From NCBI GenBank assembly GCA_900544025.1, contig UQTM01000066.1:1-17614 (forward strand): a stretch of DNA of 17,614 bases, written 5' to 3'. The notes beneath the pieces are model-generated. The model worked only from the letters and a program-made list of their open reading frames with translations. It did no database searches and had not been told where the DNA came from. This DNA is from an uncultured Odoribacter sp. (lineage in GTDB: Bacteria; Bacteroidota; Bacteroidia; Bacteroidales; Marinifilaceae). Shown piece by piece: positions 1-9,600 of the stretch (the first letter of the stretch is position 1; each line of letters opens with the position of its first letter). The position numbers and the translations under genes are program-made.

Positions 1-1
1 C

Positions 2-310
2 GTGGAAAATGAAGCCGCTATTATCATTCCACAAAAAGCGACTTATGAATTGCAGGACAAAAAATTTGTTTTTGTCGTAACCGATAGCTCGACGGTGGTA
101 TCGACAGAAATCAAGGTATTGCCTCAAACCAACGGACAGCAGTACGTCGTTTCTTCCGGGCTTAAACCGGGCGACCGTATCGTCACCGAAGGCGTAGGAA
201 CTTCTGTAAGAAACGGTATGAAAATCAATCCTATCACACCGGAGCAAGCCTCCGCCCGCCTCCAACAAGCCACACAGCAAACGGCAGCTATGGGAAATGC
301 AAAAAAATAA
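2..310 (+). CDS. RND efflux periplasmic adaptor subunit, C-terminal fragment
   Basis: This is the last 102 codons of a gene whose start lies before the window; the reading frame is open to the left edge. The visible part has the C-terminal features of the membrane fusion (AcrA/MexA-type) adaptors that bridge an inner-membrane RND pump and an outer-membrane channel: an 'IIIPQKAT' strand leading into the last beta-barrel and membrane-proximal segment, a 'GLKPGDRIVTEGV' motif, and 'VRNGMKINP' before a Gln/Ala-rich, Lys-ending tail. The permease gene begins 35 bases downstream and the outer-membrane channel follows, which is the standard adaptor-permease-channel order. The identity is secure at family level; the substrate range cannot be read. 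The first in-frame GTG at the window edge should not be taken as a start. Confidence 0.9.
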   Translation: MENEAAIIIPQKATYELQDKKFVFVVTDSSTVVSTEIKVLPQTNGQQYVVSSGLKPGDRIVTEGVGTSVRNGMKINPITPEQASARLQQATQQTAAMGNAKK

Positions 311-345
311 CGTGGTGAAACCATTCGTATTACAAATACTGAATT

Positions 346-3300
346 ATGAAATTAGATAAATTTATAAATCGCCCGGTACTATCGACGGTTATTTCAATCA
401 TAATCGTGATCCTGGGTATTTTAGGGTTAGTGTCACTACCTGTAACTCAATATCCGGATATCGCCCCCCCAACGGTACGTGTAAGCGCAACCTATACCGG
501 AGCCAACGCACAAACCGTTTTAAATAGTGTGATCGCTCCGCTGGAAGAACAAATCAACGGTGTGGAAGACATGATGTATATGACTTCCACCGCGACCAAT
601 ACCGGAGAAGCAAATATTGAAATTTACTTTAAACAGGGTACCGACCCGGACATGGCGGCTGTAAATGTGCAGAACCGTGTTACCAAAGCTCAAGGTTTAC
701 TTCCTTCCGAAGTAACTAAAATCGGTGTAATCACGGCCAAACGCCAAACCAGTATGTTGCTGGGTTTTACCTTATATAGTTCCGACGATCAATTCGATGA
801 GATTTTCCTGGAGAACTACATGAAAATCAACCTGATCCCTCAAATCCAGCGGGTAGCGGGTGTGGGTGAGGCTATGGTTATGGGAGCGGACTATTCCATT
901 CGTATCTGGCTGAAACCGGATATTATGGCGCAATACAAGCTCATGCCCGACGATATCACGGCAGCCCTGGCAGAACAGAATATCGAAGCTGCTCCGGGAC
1001 AATTCGGAGAGAGAGGCGACCAGTCGTTCCAGTATATCATGAAATATAAAGGGCGTCTGCAAACAGAAAACGAATTTGAGGATATTATTATCCGGGCTAC
1101 CCCCGACGGTGAAATTCTCCGCCTGAAAGACGTTGCCCGCATTGAATTGGGCGGTGTTACCTACGGATACAGCACCAAAGCAAACGCTCATCCGGGTATT
1201 ACCTCGATCATCTTCCAGACCGCAGGTTCCAATGCCACGGAAATCATCAACAACATTAAAGCAATCATGGAAGAGGCATCCAAAGACTTCCCTCCCGGAG
1301 TAAAATACGATGTACTTTTGGATGCCAACGACTTCCTGTTCGCCTCGATCCACGAAGTGCTGAAAACCCTGATAGAAGCCTTCATTCTGGTGTTTATCGT
1401 CGTGTTTATCTTCTTACAGGATTTCCGGTCAACCTTGATTCCGGCAATTGCGATTCCGGTAGCATTGATAGGAACTTTCTTCGTTCTTTACCTGATCGGA
1501 TTCAGTTTGAACCTATTGACCTTGTGTGCCATTGTGCTGGCGATTGCGATTGTGGTCGATGATGCGATAGTGGTGGTCGAAGCCGTGCATGCGAAACTCG
1601 ACCAAGGCTATAAATCCTCTGTAAAAGCTTCGATCGATGCGATGAGCGAAATTTCCGGAGCAATCGTTTCTATCACCCTGGTGATGATGGCCGTGTTTAT
1701 TCCCGTAAGCTTTATGACAGGAACTTCCGGAACATTCTACCGCCAGTTCGGTTTGACGATGGCCGTCGCAATCGGTCTTTCTGCGATAAACGCCTTAACC
1801 CTGAGCCCTGCCCTTTGTGCAATCTTCCTAAAACCCCACGATAAAAAAGGGCATGAAGGAGAAACCAAACGGCTCAACCTGATCCAGCGTTTTCACGCTG
1901 CCTTCAACGCTGCATACGACGTGACCCTGAAAAAGTACAAAAAAGGGGTGATGCTTTTCATTAACCACAAATGGCTGGCTTATGGCGGTGTAATCGCCAG
2001 CATTGTAATCCTGGTTCTTTTAATGAGAATAACCCCTACCGGGATGGTTCCCAATGAAGATACCGGAACTTTCTTCGTAATCGTAGATATGCCCCCTGCC
2101 ACTTCTTTAGAAAATACGAAAGTAGCCCTGTCTAAAGTGGATAGCTTGCTTGCAGCCAATTCTGCCATCAAAAGCCGGACGGAAATTGCAGGTTACAGTT
2201 TCATTGCCGGACAAGGTAGTTCTTACGGAACATTTATTTGTAAGCTTAAAAATTGGGATGAACGTGGAAAGGGACAAGATGTGAATTCTGTAATCGGAAG
2301 CATCTATATGCAAGCCAAAACCTTAATCAAGGATGCCCGTGTATTGGCATTTGCTCCCCCCATGATCCCCGGTTACAGTATAACCAATGGTTTTGAGTTC
2401 AATGTACAGGATAAAACGGGAGGTGACCTGAACGAATTTTTCAACATCACCCAGAATTTCCTCAACAAATTGCAGGAACGTCCTGAAATTGCAACGGCTC
2501 AAACCTCGTTCAACCCTAATTTCCCGCAATACATGGTAGATATCGATGTGGCCAAATGTAAAAAGGCAGGAATCAGCCCGGCCACGCTCCTGGCTACCTT
2601 ACAGGGATATTACGGCGGTATATATGCTTCTAACTTCAACCGTTTCGGTAAACTCTACCGGGTTATGATCCAGGCAGATGCCAATTTCCGGGCAAACCCC
2701 GAAACCCTGAATAACGTGATGGTGAGAAACGGCAATGAAATGGCTCCTATCACACAGTTCATCACATTGCGTAAAATTTACGGTCCCGACAATATCAAAC
2801 GCTTTAACATGTTTACCGCGATTTCTGTGAACGGTGCTCCTGCCGATGGATACAGTTCCGGTGAGGCGATCCAGGCCATTCAGGAAGTGGCTTCCGAAAC
2901 TCTCCCCACCGGATACGGTTACGAGTTTTCAGGAATGACCCGTGAAGAACAGAGCAGCGGAAGCGGAACAACGGCTATGATCTTCGCCCTTTGCCTTATA
3001 TTCGTTTACTTGTTACTGAGTGCGCAATACGAAAGTTATATCCTGCCCTTAGGTGTTATTCTTTCTGTTCCGGCCGGATTAATGGGTAGCTTTATTTTCG
3101 CTCAGTTTATGGGAGTTGAAAACAACATCTATATGCAGATTGCTTTAATCATGCTAATCGGATTGCTGGCCAAAAATGCCATTTTGATTACCGAGTTTGC
3201 ACTCGACCGCCGTAAAACGGGAATGAGCGTTGCAGACGCCGCTATCTCGGGAGCGGTTTCCCGTTTGCGTCCGATCCTGATGACCTCATTGGCAATGGTA

Positions 3301-3528
3301 ATCGGATTGTTGCCCCTGATGTTCGCACACGGCGTAGGAGCCAACGGTAACAGTACGCTGGGTACGGGGGCTATCGGCGGTATGCTTATCGGTATGATCT
3401 GTCAGATCTTCATCGTTCCGGCATTGTTCGTACTTTGCCAAAACGTACAGGAAAAGATCAAACCGATCCAATGGCACGATACGGATAACACCGACATTGA
3501 AGCAGAAATCGAACAATACACCAAATAA
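346..3528 (+). CDS. RND multidrug efflux permease, HAE-1 (AcrB-like) family
   Basis: A 1060-residue inner-membrane proton/drug antiporter, full length for the AcrB/MexB family. The N-terminus (MKLDKFINRP) leads into the first membrane helix at about residues 11-30, followed by the typical 'VTQYPDIAPPTVRV' entry into the periplasmic porter domain. A block of helices spans about 338-500, with the proton-relay motif 'VVDDAIVVVE' in which D405 and D406 match AcrB D407/D408. Another helix lies at about 543-560, a second large periplasmic loop follows, and the last helices occupy about 865-1040. In these, 'LLAKNAIL' supplies K943, equivalent to AcrB K940. All key relay residues are present, so the pump should be active. 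It sits 35 bases after the adaptor gene and one base before the outer-membrane component, so the three are surely one operon. Related Bacteroides pumps are called BmeB; which paralogue this is and what it exports cannot be told. Confidence 0.96.
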   Translation: MKLDKFINRPVLSTVISIIIVILGILGLVSLPVTQYPDIAPPTVRVSATYTGANAQTVLNSVIAPLEEQINGVEDMMYMTSTATNTGEANIEIYFKQGTDPDMAAVNVQNRVTKAQGLLPSEVTKIGVITAKRQTSMLLGFTLYSSDDQFDEIFLENYMKINLIPQIQRVAGVGEAMVMGADYSIRIWLKPDIMAQYKLMPDDITAALAEQNIEAAPGQFGERGDQSFQYIMKYKGRLQTENEFEDIIIRATPDGEILRLKDVARIELGGVTYGYSTKANAHPGITSIIFQTAGSNATEIINNIKAIMEEASKDFPPGVKYDVLLDANDFLFASIHEVLKTLIEAFILVFIVVFIFLQDFRSTLIPAIAIPVALIGTFFVLYLIGFSLNLLTLCAIVLAIAIVVDDAIVVVEAVHAKLDQGYKSSVKASIDAMSEISGAIVSITLVMMAVFIPVSFMTGTSGTFYRQFGLTMAVAIGLSAINALTLSPALCAIFLKPHDKKGHEGETKRLNLIQRFHAAFNAAYDVTLKKYKKGVMLFINHKWLAYGGVIASIVILVLLMRITPTGMVPNEDTGTFFVIVDMPPATSLENTKVALSKVDSLLAANSAIKSRTEIAGYSFIAGQGSSYGTFICKLKNWDERGKGQDVNSVIGSIYMQAKTLIKDARVLAFAPPMIPGYSITNGFEFNVQDKTGGDLNEFFNITQNFLNKLQERPEIATAQTSFNPNFPQYMVDIDVAKCKKAGISPATLLATLQGYYGGIYASNFNRFGKLYRVMIQADANFRANPETLNNVMVRNGNEMAPITQFITLRKIYGPDNIKRFNMFTAISVNGAPADGYSSGEAIQAIQEVASETLPTGYGYEFSGMTREEQSSGSGTTAMIFALCLIFVYLLLSAQYESYILPLGVILSVPAGLMGSFIFAQFMGVENNIYMQIALIMLIGLLAKNAILITEFALDRRKTGMSVADAAISGAVSRLRPILMTSLAMVIGLLPLMFAHGVGANGNSTLGTGAIGGMLIGMICQIFIVPALFVLCQNVQEKIKPIQWHDTDNTDIEAEIEQYTK

Positions 3529-3529
3529 C

Positions 3530-4909
3530 ATGAAAAATCAAATTATAATCACCTTATGTGCAACTGCTTTACTAAGCAGTTGCAACATATACAAAAAATA
3601 TAACCGCCCGGAAGTGGATGTGCAAGGCTTGTATCGTGATCCCGTATCGAACACCGATACTTTGGTTTCGGATACCACGAATATGGCCGCTCTGCCCTGG
3701 GAAAAGGTATTTACCGATCCGCAATTGCAATCCCTGATCCGTGTAGGATTGGAAAGGAATAGCGACTTGCAGACCGCCATGCTGAAAGTAAAAGAAGCCG
3801 AAGCCAGTCTGATGTCGTCCCGTTTGGCCTATGCCCCTTCGCTCGGATTGTCTCCGCAGGGAGGAGTGAGCAGCTTTAATAAATCCTCCGGGCAATGGAC
3901 TTATTCCCTGCCTGTCGTTGCCAGCTGGGAACTCGACCTGTTCGGTAACCTGCTCAATTCGAAAAGAGCTGCAAAAGTAGCTTTACAGCAAAGCGAAGAC
4001 TATCGTCAAGCTGTACAGACACAACTTATCGCCACAATTGCAAATTGTTACTATACCCTGCTTATGCTCGACCAGCAACTGGCACTCACTCAGGAAACGG
4101 CTATTCTGTGGCGGAAGAACGTAGAAACGATGAAAGCCATGAAAACGGCGGCTATGGTGAACGAAGCGGCCGTTTCTCAAAGCGAAGCCAATAGCTATAT
4201 GATTGCAGCTACTATCCCGGATATTCAGAATCAAATCCGCCAAACCGAGAACACCCTGAGTTTACTGCTAAGACAGGCTCCTCAAAAAATCAGTCGCGGT
4301 ACATTGGACGAACAACAATTGCCTTCTGAATTAAAGGCAGGCGTTCCGGTACAATTATTATCCAACCGCCCGGATGTGAAATCGGCTGAAATGGCACTTG
4401 CAGGTACATTCTACAATGCAAACAAAGCCCGTGCGGCTTTCTATCCTCAACTGTCGATCAGCGGAACATTCGGCTGGACGAACCAGGCCGGAAGCGTAAT
4501 CGTCAATCCGGGCAAAATGATTGCCTCTGCCGTAGCTTCATTGACTCAGCCTCTATTCTACCGGGGAGCGAACATTGCACGACTGAAAATAGCTAAAGCC
4601 CAACAGGAAGAAGCCCTGCTGAGTTTCGAACAATCCGTATTGAACGCAGGAGCCGAAGTCAGCGATGCTTTAAATCTCTATCAAACTGCCGAAGCCAAAT
4701 TGACGGAACGGGAAAAACAAGTTAAATCTCTGGAAAAATCTGTGGAATATACACAAGAATTACTAACTTTAGGAACCTCAACCTATCTGGAAGTGCTGAC
4801 AGCGCAGCAATCTTTGCTCAGTGCGCAGCTTTCCGGCATTTCCGATCGGTTCCAACGCATACAAGCCGTTGTGAACCTGTATCATGCTTTAGGAGGAGGA
4901 ACCAAATAA
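3530..4909 (+). CDS. RND efflux outer-membrane lipoprotein, NodT/TolC family
   Basis: A 459-residue outer-membrane channel that should complete the tripartite pump. The chosen ATG at 3530 begins one base after the permease stop and gives a compact lipoprotein signal (MKNQIIITLCATALLSSC) with lipobox LSS-C and lipidated C18. An upstream in-frame ATG at 3497 would overlap the permease gene by 32 bases and add a polar extension before the signal peptide, so it is unlikely. After the signal comes the family start 'YNRPEVDVQGLYRD', then two alpha-helical repeats: 'WELDLFGNLLNSKRAA' in the first and 'LSNRPDVKSAEMAL' plus 'LTQPLFYRGANIARLK' leading into the second. The C-terminal 'YLEVLTAQQSLLSAQ' is also typical. 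Length and motif order are normal for NodT-family efflux lipoproteins. Confidence 0.94.
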   Translation: MKNQIIITLCATALLSSCNIYKKYNRPEVDVQGLYRDPVSNTDTLVSDTTNMAALPWEKVFTDPQLQSLIRVGLERNSDLQTAMLKVKEAEASLMSSRLAYAPSLGLSPQGGVSSFNKSSGQWTYSLPVVASWELDLFGNLLNSKRAAKVALQQSEDYRQAVQTQLIATIANCYYTLLMLDQQLALTQETAILWRKNVETMKAMKTAAMVNEAAVSQSEANSYMIAATIPDIQNQIRQTENTLSLLLRQAPQKISRGTLDEQQLPSELKAGVPVQLLSNRPDVKSAEMALAGTFYNANKARAAFYPQLSISGTFGWTNQAGSVIVNPGKMIASAVASLTQPLFYRGANIARLKIAKAQQEEALLSFEQSVLNAGAEVSDALNLYQTAEAKLTEREKQVKSLEKSVEYTQELLTLGTSTYLEVLTAQQSLLSAQLSGISDRFQRIQAVVNLYHALGGGTK

Positions 4910-4930
4910 CAAAACCTAAATATTCATGCT

Positions 4931-5713
4931 ATGATCAGTCCATTAGCTTATGTCGATTCAGAAGCGAAAATAGGGAACAATGTAACGATACATCCCTTCG
5001 CTTATATTGACAAAAACGTAGAGATCGGCGATAACTGTACGGTCATGCCCTACGCCAGCATCCTCGACGGTACCCGTATGGGCACCGGGAACACGGTATA
5101 TCAGGGAGCGATCGTCGGTGCCACTCCGCAGGATTTTAAATTCCAGGGAGACGAAACGATTTTAGAGATCGGCGATAACAATACGATCCGTGAAAAAGTG
5201 ATTATCAACCGTGCCACCTATAAAGGAGGGAAAACCGTTATCGGTAACGGTAATTTTTTGTTGGAAGGTGTACACGTTGCCCACGACACTAAGATCGGTA
5301 ATAATTGTGTATTAGGAAACGGTACCAAAACGGCAGGGAATTGTTTGATCGACAGTTACGCCATTTTAGGTAGCGGAGTGATCCTGAAACACGGATGCCA
5401 TGTCGGAAGCTGGGCGCTGATAAAAGACGGATGCCGGGCAAACAAGGATGTTCCTCCTTATATTGTGACTGCTCATAACCCGATCACCTATTATGGAGTC
5501 AATGCCATTATTTTAGCTAAAAACGGCAAATTACCGGAGGAAGTGATCGATAACATTGCCAAATGTTACCGGCAGATATACCAATGCGGAACCAGCCTTG
5601 AAAATGCCCTAAGACGAATTAAGGAAATCGTTCCGATCAGTCCGGAGATCAATTACCTGCTCGATTTTATCGAACACTCTGAAAAAGGGATCATCGGTAT
5701 TGCTACAATCTAA
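4931..5713 (+). CDS. lpxA: acyl-ACP--UDP-N-acetylglucosamine O-acyltransferase (LpxA)
   Basis: A 260-residue cytosolic acyltransferase, normal length for LpxA (about 255-262). It transfers a beta-hydroxyacyl chain from acyl carrier protein to the 3-OH of UDP-GlcNAc, the first step of lipid A synthesis. Residues 1-190 show hexapeptide repeats of a left-handed beta helix (IGNNVTI, IGDNCTV, IGDNNTI, IGNNCVL). Family motifs are 'GATPQDFKFQGDE' (about 63-75) and 'EGVHVAHDTKIGN', where H118 matches the catalytic H125 of E. coli LpxA and H115 matches H122. The helical C-terminus 'CYRQIYQCGTSLENALRRIKE' is the typical LpxA trimer domain, which distinguishes it from LpxD. The gene starts 21 bases after the efflux channel gene on the same strand, with no visible promoter or terminator between, so co-transcription with the pump is likely. 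That location is unusual: in Bacteroides lpxA normally follows lpxD and lpxC/fabZ. A second lpxA may exist elsewhere in the genome. Confidence 0.95.
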   Translation: MISPLAYVDSEAKIGNNVTIHPFAYIDKNVEIGDNCTVMPYASILDGTRMGTGNTVYQGAIVGATPQDFKFQGDETILEIGDNNTIREKVIINRATYKGGKTVIGNGNFLLEGVHVAHDTKIGNNCVLGNGTKTAGNCLIDSYAILGSGVILKHGCHVGSWALIKDGCRANKDVPPYIVTAHNPITYYGVNAIILAKNGKLPEEVIDNIAKCYRQIYQCGTSLENALRRIKEIVPISPEINYLLDFIEHSEKGIIGIATI

Positions 5714-5740
5714 GTAACTCCTCTTTTCTATTCAAATAGA

Positions 5741-5788
5741 AACCCGGATATTACAGACTTCTTTTCATTGTCTTGCAATATCCGGGTT
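5741..5788 (+). terminator. Rho-independent terminator after lpxA
   Basis: A perfect 12-bp inverted repeat (AACCCGGATATT at 5741-5752, AATATCCGGGTT at 5777-5788) encloses a 24-base loop. Within that loop, AGAC (5755-5758) and GTCT (5770-5773) can pair further. T-rich DNA follows from 5787. It lies 27 bases after the lpxA stop and would end the efflux-lpxA transcript. The A-rich left flank could also allow some termination from the - strand, where xpt transcription approaches. Confidence 0.85.
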
Positions 5789-5903
5789 TTACTTTATTCT
5801 TTTTTGTCACCAAGAACGTTCTATCAAAAATATCTCCTTCTGTTTTTACCAAACCTGCTTCTCTGCAAATATCCCCCATTTCGGTCAAAACACGCCCTCT
5901 CTA
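5751..5903 (-). other. possible C-terminal gene remnant or tiny ORF
   Basis: On the - strand an open frame runs from a TAG (complement of 5901-5903) to a TAA (complement of 5751-5753). From its only internal upstream ATG at 5879 it could encode 42 residues beginning MGDICREAGLVKTEGDIFDR. The amino-acid pattern looks protein-like and faintly recalls the stretch before the phosphohistidine domain in PEP-synthase-like enzymes, but that resemblance is too weak to name. Its last codons run through the lpxA terminator stem. There is no ribosome-binding site, and stops lie just upstream in the same frame. It may be a decayed gene end or chance; nothing else is visible in the 222 bases between lpxA and xpt apart from the terminator. 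Confidence 0.15.
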
Positions 5904-5935
5904 CGATGTAGCTTATTGAATCCCGATGTTTCCGA

Positions 5936-6514
5936 TTATTTTCTGATTTTTATGGCACAATCATCCAAACTTTCGATAATAGCCAAAGATTCCACTTTCA
6001 CTCCCCTATCCCGCAACAACTGTCCACCGTTCTGAAACGCCTTCTCGATAACAAAACCCATCCCCGCCAATTGAGCACCCGCCTGTTGAATCAAATCGAT
6101 CATTCCGTTTGCCGCATTCCCGTTAGCTAAGAAATCGTCGATAAACAACACCCGGTCGGCAGGTGTCAAAAAATCACGGCTCAGGCAAACCTGATATTCC
6201 CGGTCTTTTGTAAACGAGCGAATCGTGGTAGAAAGCATATTTTCCATGGTCTTCGGCTGCTTCTTTTTCGCGAACACCACCGGAAGCTCCATCAGATACC
6301 CCACCATAATTGCCGGAGCAATCCCGCTCGCCTCTATCGTCATCACCTTATTGAACCGCTCTCCGGCAAACCGCCGCACAAACTCCACCGCGATCGATTT
6401 CATCAAAATAGGATCCATCTGATGATTGATAAAGCTATCCACCTTCAAAATTCCTCCGGGAAAACACTTCCCGTCCTGAAGTATTCTTTTCTTTAATAAT
6501 TCCATGCTTTTCAT
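5936..6514 (-). CDS. xpt: xanthine phosphoribosyltransferase
   Basis: A 192-residue cytosolic salvage enzyme that joins xanthine to PRPP to make XMP. The sequence matches the Xpt family along its whole length: 'ILKVDSFINHQMDP' (22-35), 'VMTIEASGIAPAIM' (57-70), the PRPP-binding loop 'VLFIDDFLANGNAANG' (122-137) with its acidic pair, and 'GMGFVIEKAFQNGG' (151-164). The ATG at 6514 has AGGAG seven bases upstream; the ATG at 6505 (MELLKKRIL) also fits the usual family start. The frame stays open back to 6697, but that extension runs through the purL terminator and into purL coding sequence and has no homology, so it is rejected. It lies 97 bases downstream of purL on the same strand, a functional pairing of de novo and salvage purine routes. 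Confidence 0.95.
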   Translation of the reverse strand: MKSMELLKKRILQDGKCFPGGILKVDSFINHQMDPILMKSIAVEFVRRFAGERFNKVMTIEASGIAPAIMVGYLMELPVVFAKKKQPKTMENMLSTTIRSFTKDREYQVCLSRDFLTPADRVLFIDDFLANGNAANGMIDLIQQAGAQLAGMGFVIEKAFQNGGQLLRDRGVKVESLAIIESLDDCAIKIRK

Positions 6515-6527
6515 CTTTATACTCCTG

Positions 6528-6557
6528 CAAAAGTATAAAAATAAGCCTATCCACAAA
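6528..6557 (-). promoter_or_regulatory. putative Bacteroidetes-type promoter of xpt
   Basis: Reading the - strand, TTTG (6557-6554) is followed after 18 bases by TACTTTTG (6535-6528), an exact match to the Bacteroidetes -7 consensus TAnnTTTG with a near-standard spacing. The TTTG lies in the U-tract of the purL terminator. A start point 5-8 bases beyond the -7 box would give an extremely short leader that cuts into the AGGAG sequence, so either the mRNA is almost leaderless or transcription starts farther upstream. Confidence 0.4.
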
Positions 6558-6558
6558 A

Positions 6559-6586
6559 AAGAGATGCCCGGAAACGGACATCTCTT
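6559..6586 (-). terminator. Rho-independent terminator after purL
   Basis: On the - strand, AAGAGATGTCCG and CGGGCATCTCTT form a 12-bp stem with one G-U pair around the tetraloop TTTC, followed directly by a run of T residues. On the + strand the same position would be a C-A mismatch, so the structure is better suited to - strand RNA. It starts 25 bases after the purL stop and separates purL from xpt. Confidence 0.8.
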
Positions 6587-6611
6587 ATAATTGCATCGAA
6601 ACAAACAATTT

Positions 6612-9600
6612 TTATTTTTGTGCTTCCACCCATTTCCGGGCATTGACAAAGGCTTCGATCCACGGGCTGACTTCGTCGTTCTCCCTGCCTTCTTCATAGT
6701 AAGCCCAGTTCCACGGGAAAGTCGATCTTTCCAGGTGAGGCATCATTGCCAGGTGGCGGCCGTCCTTGCTGCAAATAGCTGCTGCGGCAAAAGCCGAACC
6801 GTTCGGGTTGGCCGGATACCTGTCATAGCTGAATTTAATAGGGATAGCATATTCGCTTTCGGCATAAGGCAATTTGAATTTACCTTCTCCGTGAGTGATC
6901 CACACCCCTAAACGAGAACCTGCCAAGTTTTTCAACATCACAGAATCGTTCGGCTGAATGGTCACGTTCACAAAATTCGATTCCAATTTATGAGAATCGT
7001 TATGCAGCATTTCCGGCATATCCTGATGTTCCGGGTAAATCAATCCCAAAGCCACCATCAGCTGGCAACCGTTACAAATCCCCAAACTCAGAGTATCTTT
7101 GCGTTTGTAAAAGTTTTCCAATGCCAAACGGGCTTTCTCGTTATATTTGAATGCACCTGCCCAGCCTTTAGCCGATCCCAGTACATCGGAATTAGAGAAA
7201 CCACCTACAAAAACAATCATATTTACATCTTCCAGCGTTTCACGCCCGGAAATCAAATCGGTCATGTGCACGTCCTTCACATCGAAACCGGCCAAATGCA
7301 ATGCCCACGCCGTTTCGCGCTCGCACTGACACCCTTTTTCCCGGATAATCGCAGCTTTCACACCCGATGGAGCGGTACGATTCATCGACAAGCCCAAATC
7401 GGCCAATTTCCCTGTGAAACCTTTCGGGAAAACATATTTCAATTCATTGTGCTTATAAGTCTTGTAACGTTCCAATGCCTTTTCCGCCCCGCTCTGGCGA
7501 CGGTCTAACAGGTAAGAAGTCTTAAACCACAAGTCGCGCAAAGATGCAATATCCAGCGACCAGTTCGCTCCGTCCTTCTTCATGTTCAGCACTCCGGCTT
7601 TACCCGGTTTTCCTAAAAATCCGTAAGCAACTCCGGCTTTATCCAATAAAGCGGAAACCCGTTTAGCGGCAGAATCGGGAATCTGTACCAATACTCCCGG
7701 ATTCTCGGCAAATAAAATTTTGACAATATCTTTTTCAGCCAGGAACGAGAAATCGACATCCAAACCGAGACGGTTATCGGCAAAACACATTTCCAATAAA
7801 GCAGTCACCATACCTCCGGCAGAAATATCGTGTCCCGCCAGGATCAACCCCTCTTCTACCATTTTTTGAACGGTAGTAAACGCTTCAACGAAATAATCTG
7901 CATCTTTCACATCGGGCACTTCTTTCCCCACCTTATTCAAAATCTGGGCAAAGCTTGATCCGCCGAGTTTCAACTTATCGAACGAGAAATCGATATACAC
8001 CAACTCGGTTGCCTGATCGGCATGCAATACCGGAGTAACGATCTGACGGATATTCTTCACCTCGCCTACGGTAGAAATAATCACCGTACCCGGAGCATAC
8101 ACTTTTTTATCCCCATATTTCTGTGTCATGGAAAGTGAATCCTTTCCGGTCGGAATATTCACACCCAATTCAATAGCGAAATCACTGGCAGCCTGTACTG
8201 CCTGATACAAACGGGCATCTTCCCCGGCATTCCGGCACGGCCACATCCAGTTGGCAGAAAGGGAAACCCCTTTGAGGCCCTTTTCGATGGGAGCCCATAC
8301 CAAATTCGTCAGCGCCTCGGCGATCGCCAACCGCGATCCGCTACCTGCGTCAGCCATAGCCGCCACCGGAGCATGACCGATTGAAGTGGCGATACCTTTC
8401 ACACCATTGTAATCCAATGCCACGGCAGCCACATCACTCAGCGGCAATTGCAATTGTCCCACACATTGCTGGCGGGCAATACGTCCCGAAACAGAACGGT
8501 CCACTTTATTCGTCAGCCAATCTTTACAAGCCACCGCTTCGATCTGCAACACCTGTTCGATATATTCTTCCAATTTATCGGCACTATATTCCAGATCGCC
8601 GTATTTTTCTTTCATCGTCTTGTCCTTCATGATGGTCTTCGGAGGGTTTCCGAACATATCTCTCAGTTCCAGGTCGATAGGACGCTCCCCGTTATTTGCA
8701 TTCTCAAAGGTAAAACGATGATCTCCGGTAGTTTCTCCGATCACATACATCGGAGCCCGTTCACGGTCGGCAATAGCCTGCAAAGTAGCAACATCCTTTT
8801 CTTTCATCACCAAGCCCATACGCTCCTGCGACTCATTTCCCACAATCTCTTTGGCCGACAAAGTGGGATCGCCGATAGGCAATTTATCAATATGAATCAT
8901 TCCCCCGGTCTCTTCCACCAGCTCTGACAAACAGTTCAAATGCCCACCGGCACCGTGGTCGTGAATAGATACAATCGGATTGTTATCGTTTTCCGCCATA
9001 GCGCGGATTGCATTGCAAACCCTCTTTTGCATTTCGGGGTTGGAACGCTGCACGGCATTCAATTCGATAGCTCCGGCATATAACCCGGTATCTACCGAAG
9101 AAACGGCTCCCCCGCCCATACCGATACGGTAGTTATCTCCGCCTAACAACACCACCTTATCCCCTACGTCCGGAGTATGTTTCAACGCCTGCTTACGATT
9201 GGCAAATCCAACGCCTCCTGCCTGCATGATCACTTTATCGTATCCATAAGTATTTCCATCCTCCTCGTGCTCGAAAGTCAATACAGAGCCACAGATCAAA
9301 GGCTGTCCGAACTTATTTCCGAAATCCGACGCTCCGTTGGAAGCTTTGATCAAAATATCTTCAGGTGTCTGGTACAACCATTTCCGGGGATCGATTTTCT
9401 GCTCCCAGGGCCTTCCGGCATCCAAACGCGGATAAGAGGTCATATATACAGCCGTTCCGGCCAAAGGCAAAGCAGCCAGCCCTCCGGCAATACGGTCGCG
9501 GATCTCTCCTCCCGTTCCGGTGGCAGCCCCGTTGAACGGCTCTACCGTCGTCGGGAAATTATGAGTTTCCGCTTTCAGGGAAATCACCGTTTCGATCTCT

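Noticed and set aside
772..1353. 193-codon - strand frame antisense to the RND permease
   Set aside because: Mirror of a highly conserved permease coding region with no motif of its own.
3497..3529. Earlier start for the outer-membrane efflux lipoprotein
   Set aside because: It adds eleven polar residues before a clear lipoprotein signal peptide and overlaps the permease gene; the ATG at 3530 fits better.
6515..6611. Purine riboswitch before xpt
   Set aside because: The space is taken by the purL terminator and promoter elements, and the predicted leader is far too short for an aptamer.
6515..6697. N-terminal extension of xpt to an upstream ATG at 6697
   Set aside because: It would read through the purL terminator and overlap purL in another frame; Xpt homology begins at the 6505/6514 starts, which have an AGGAG site.
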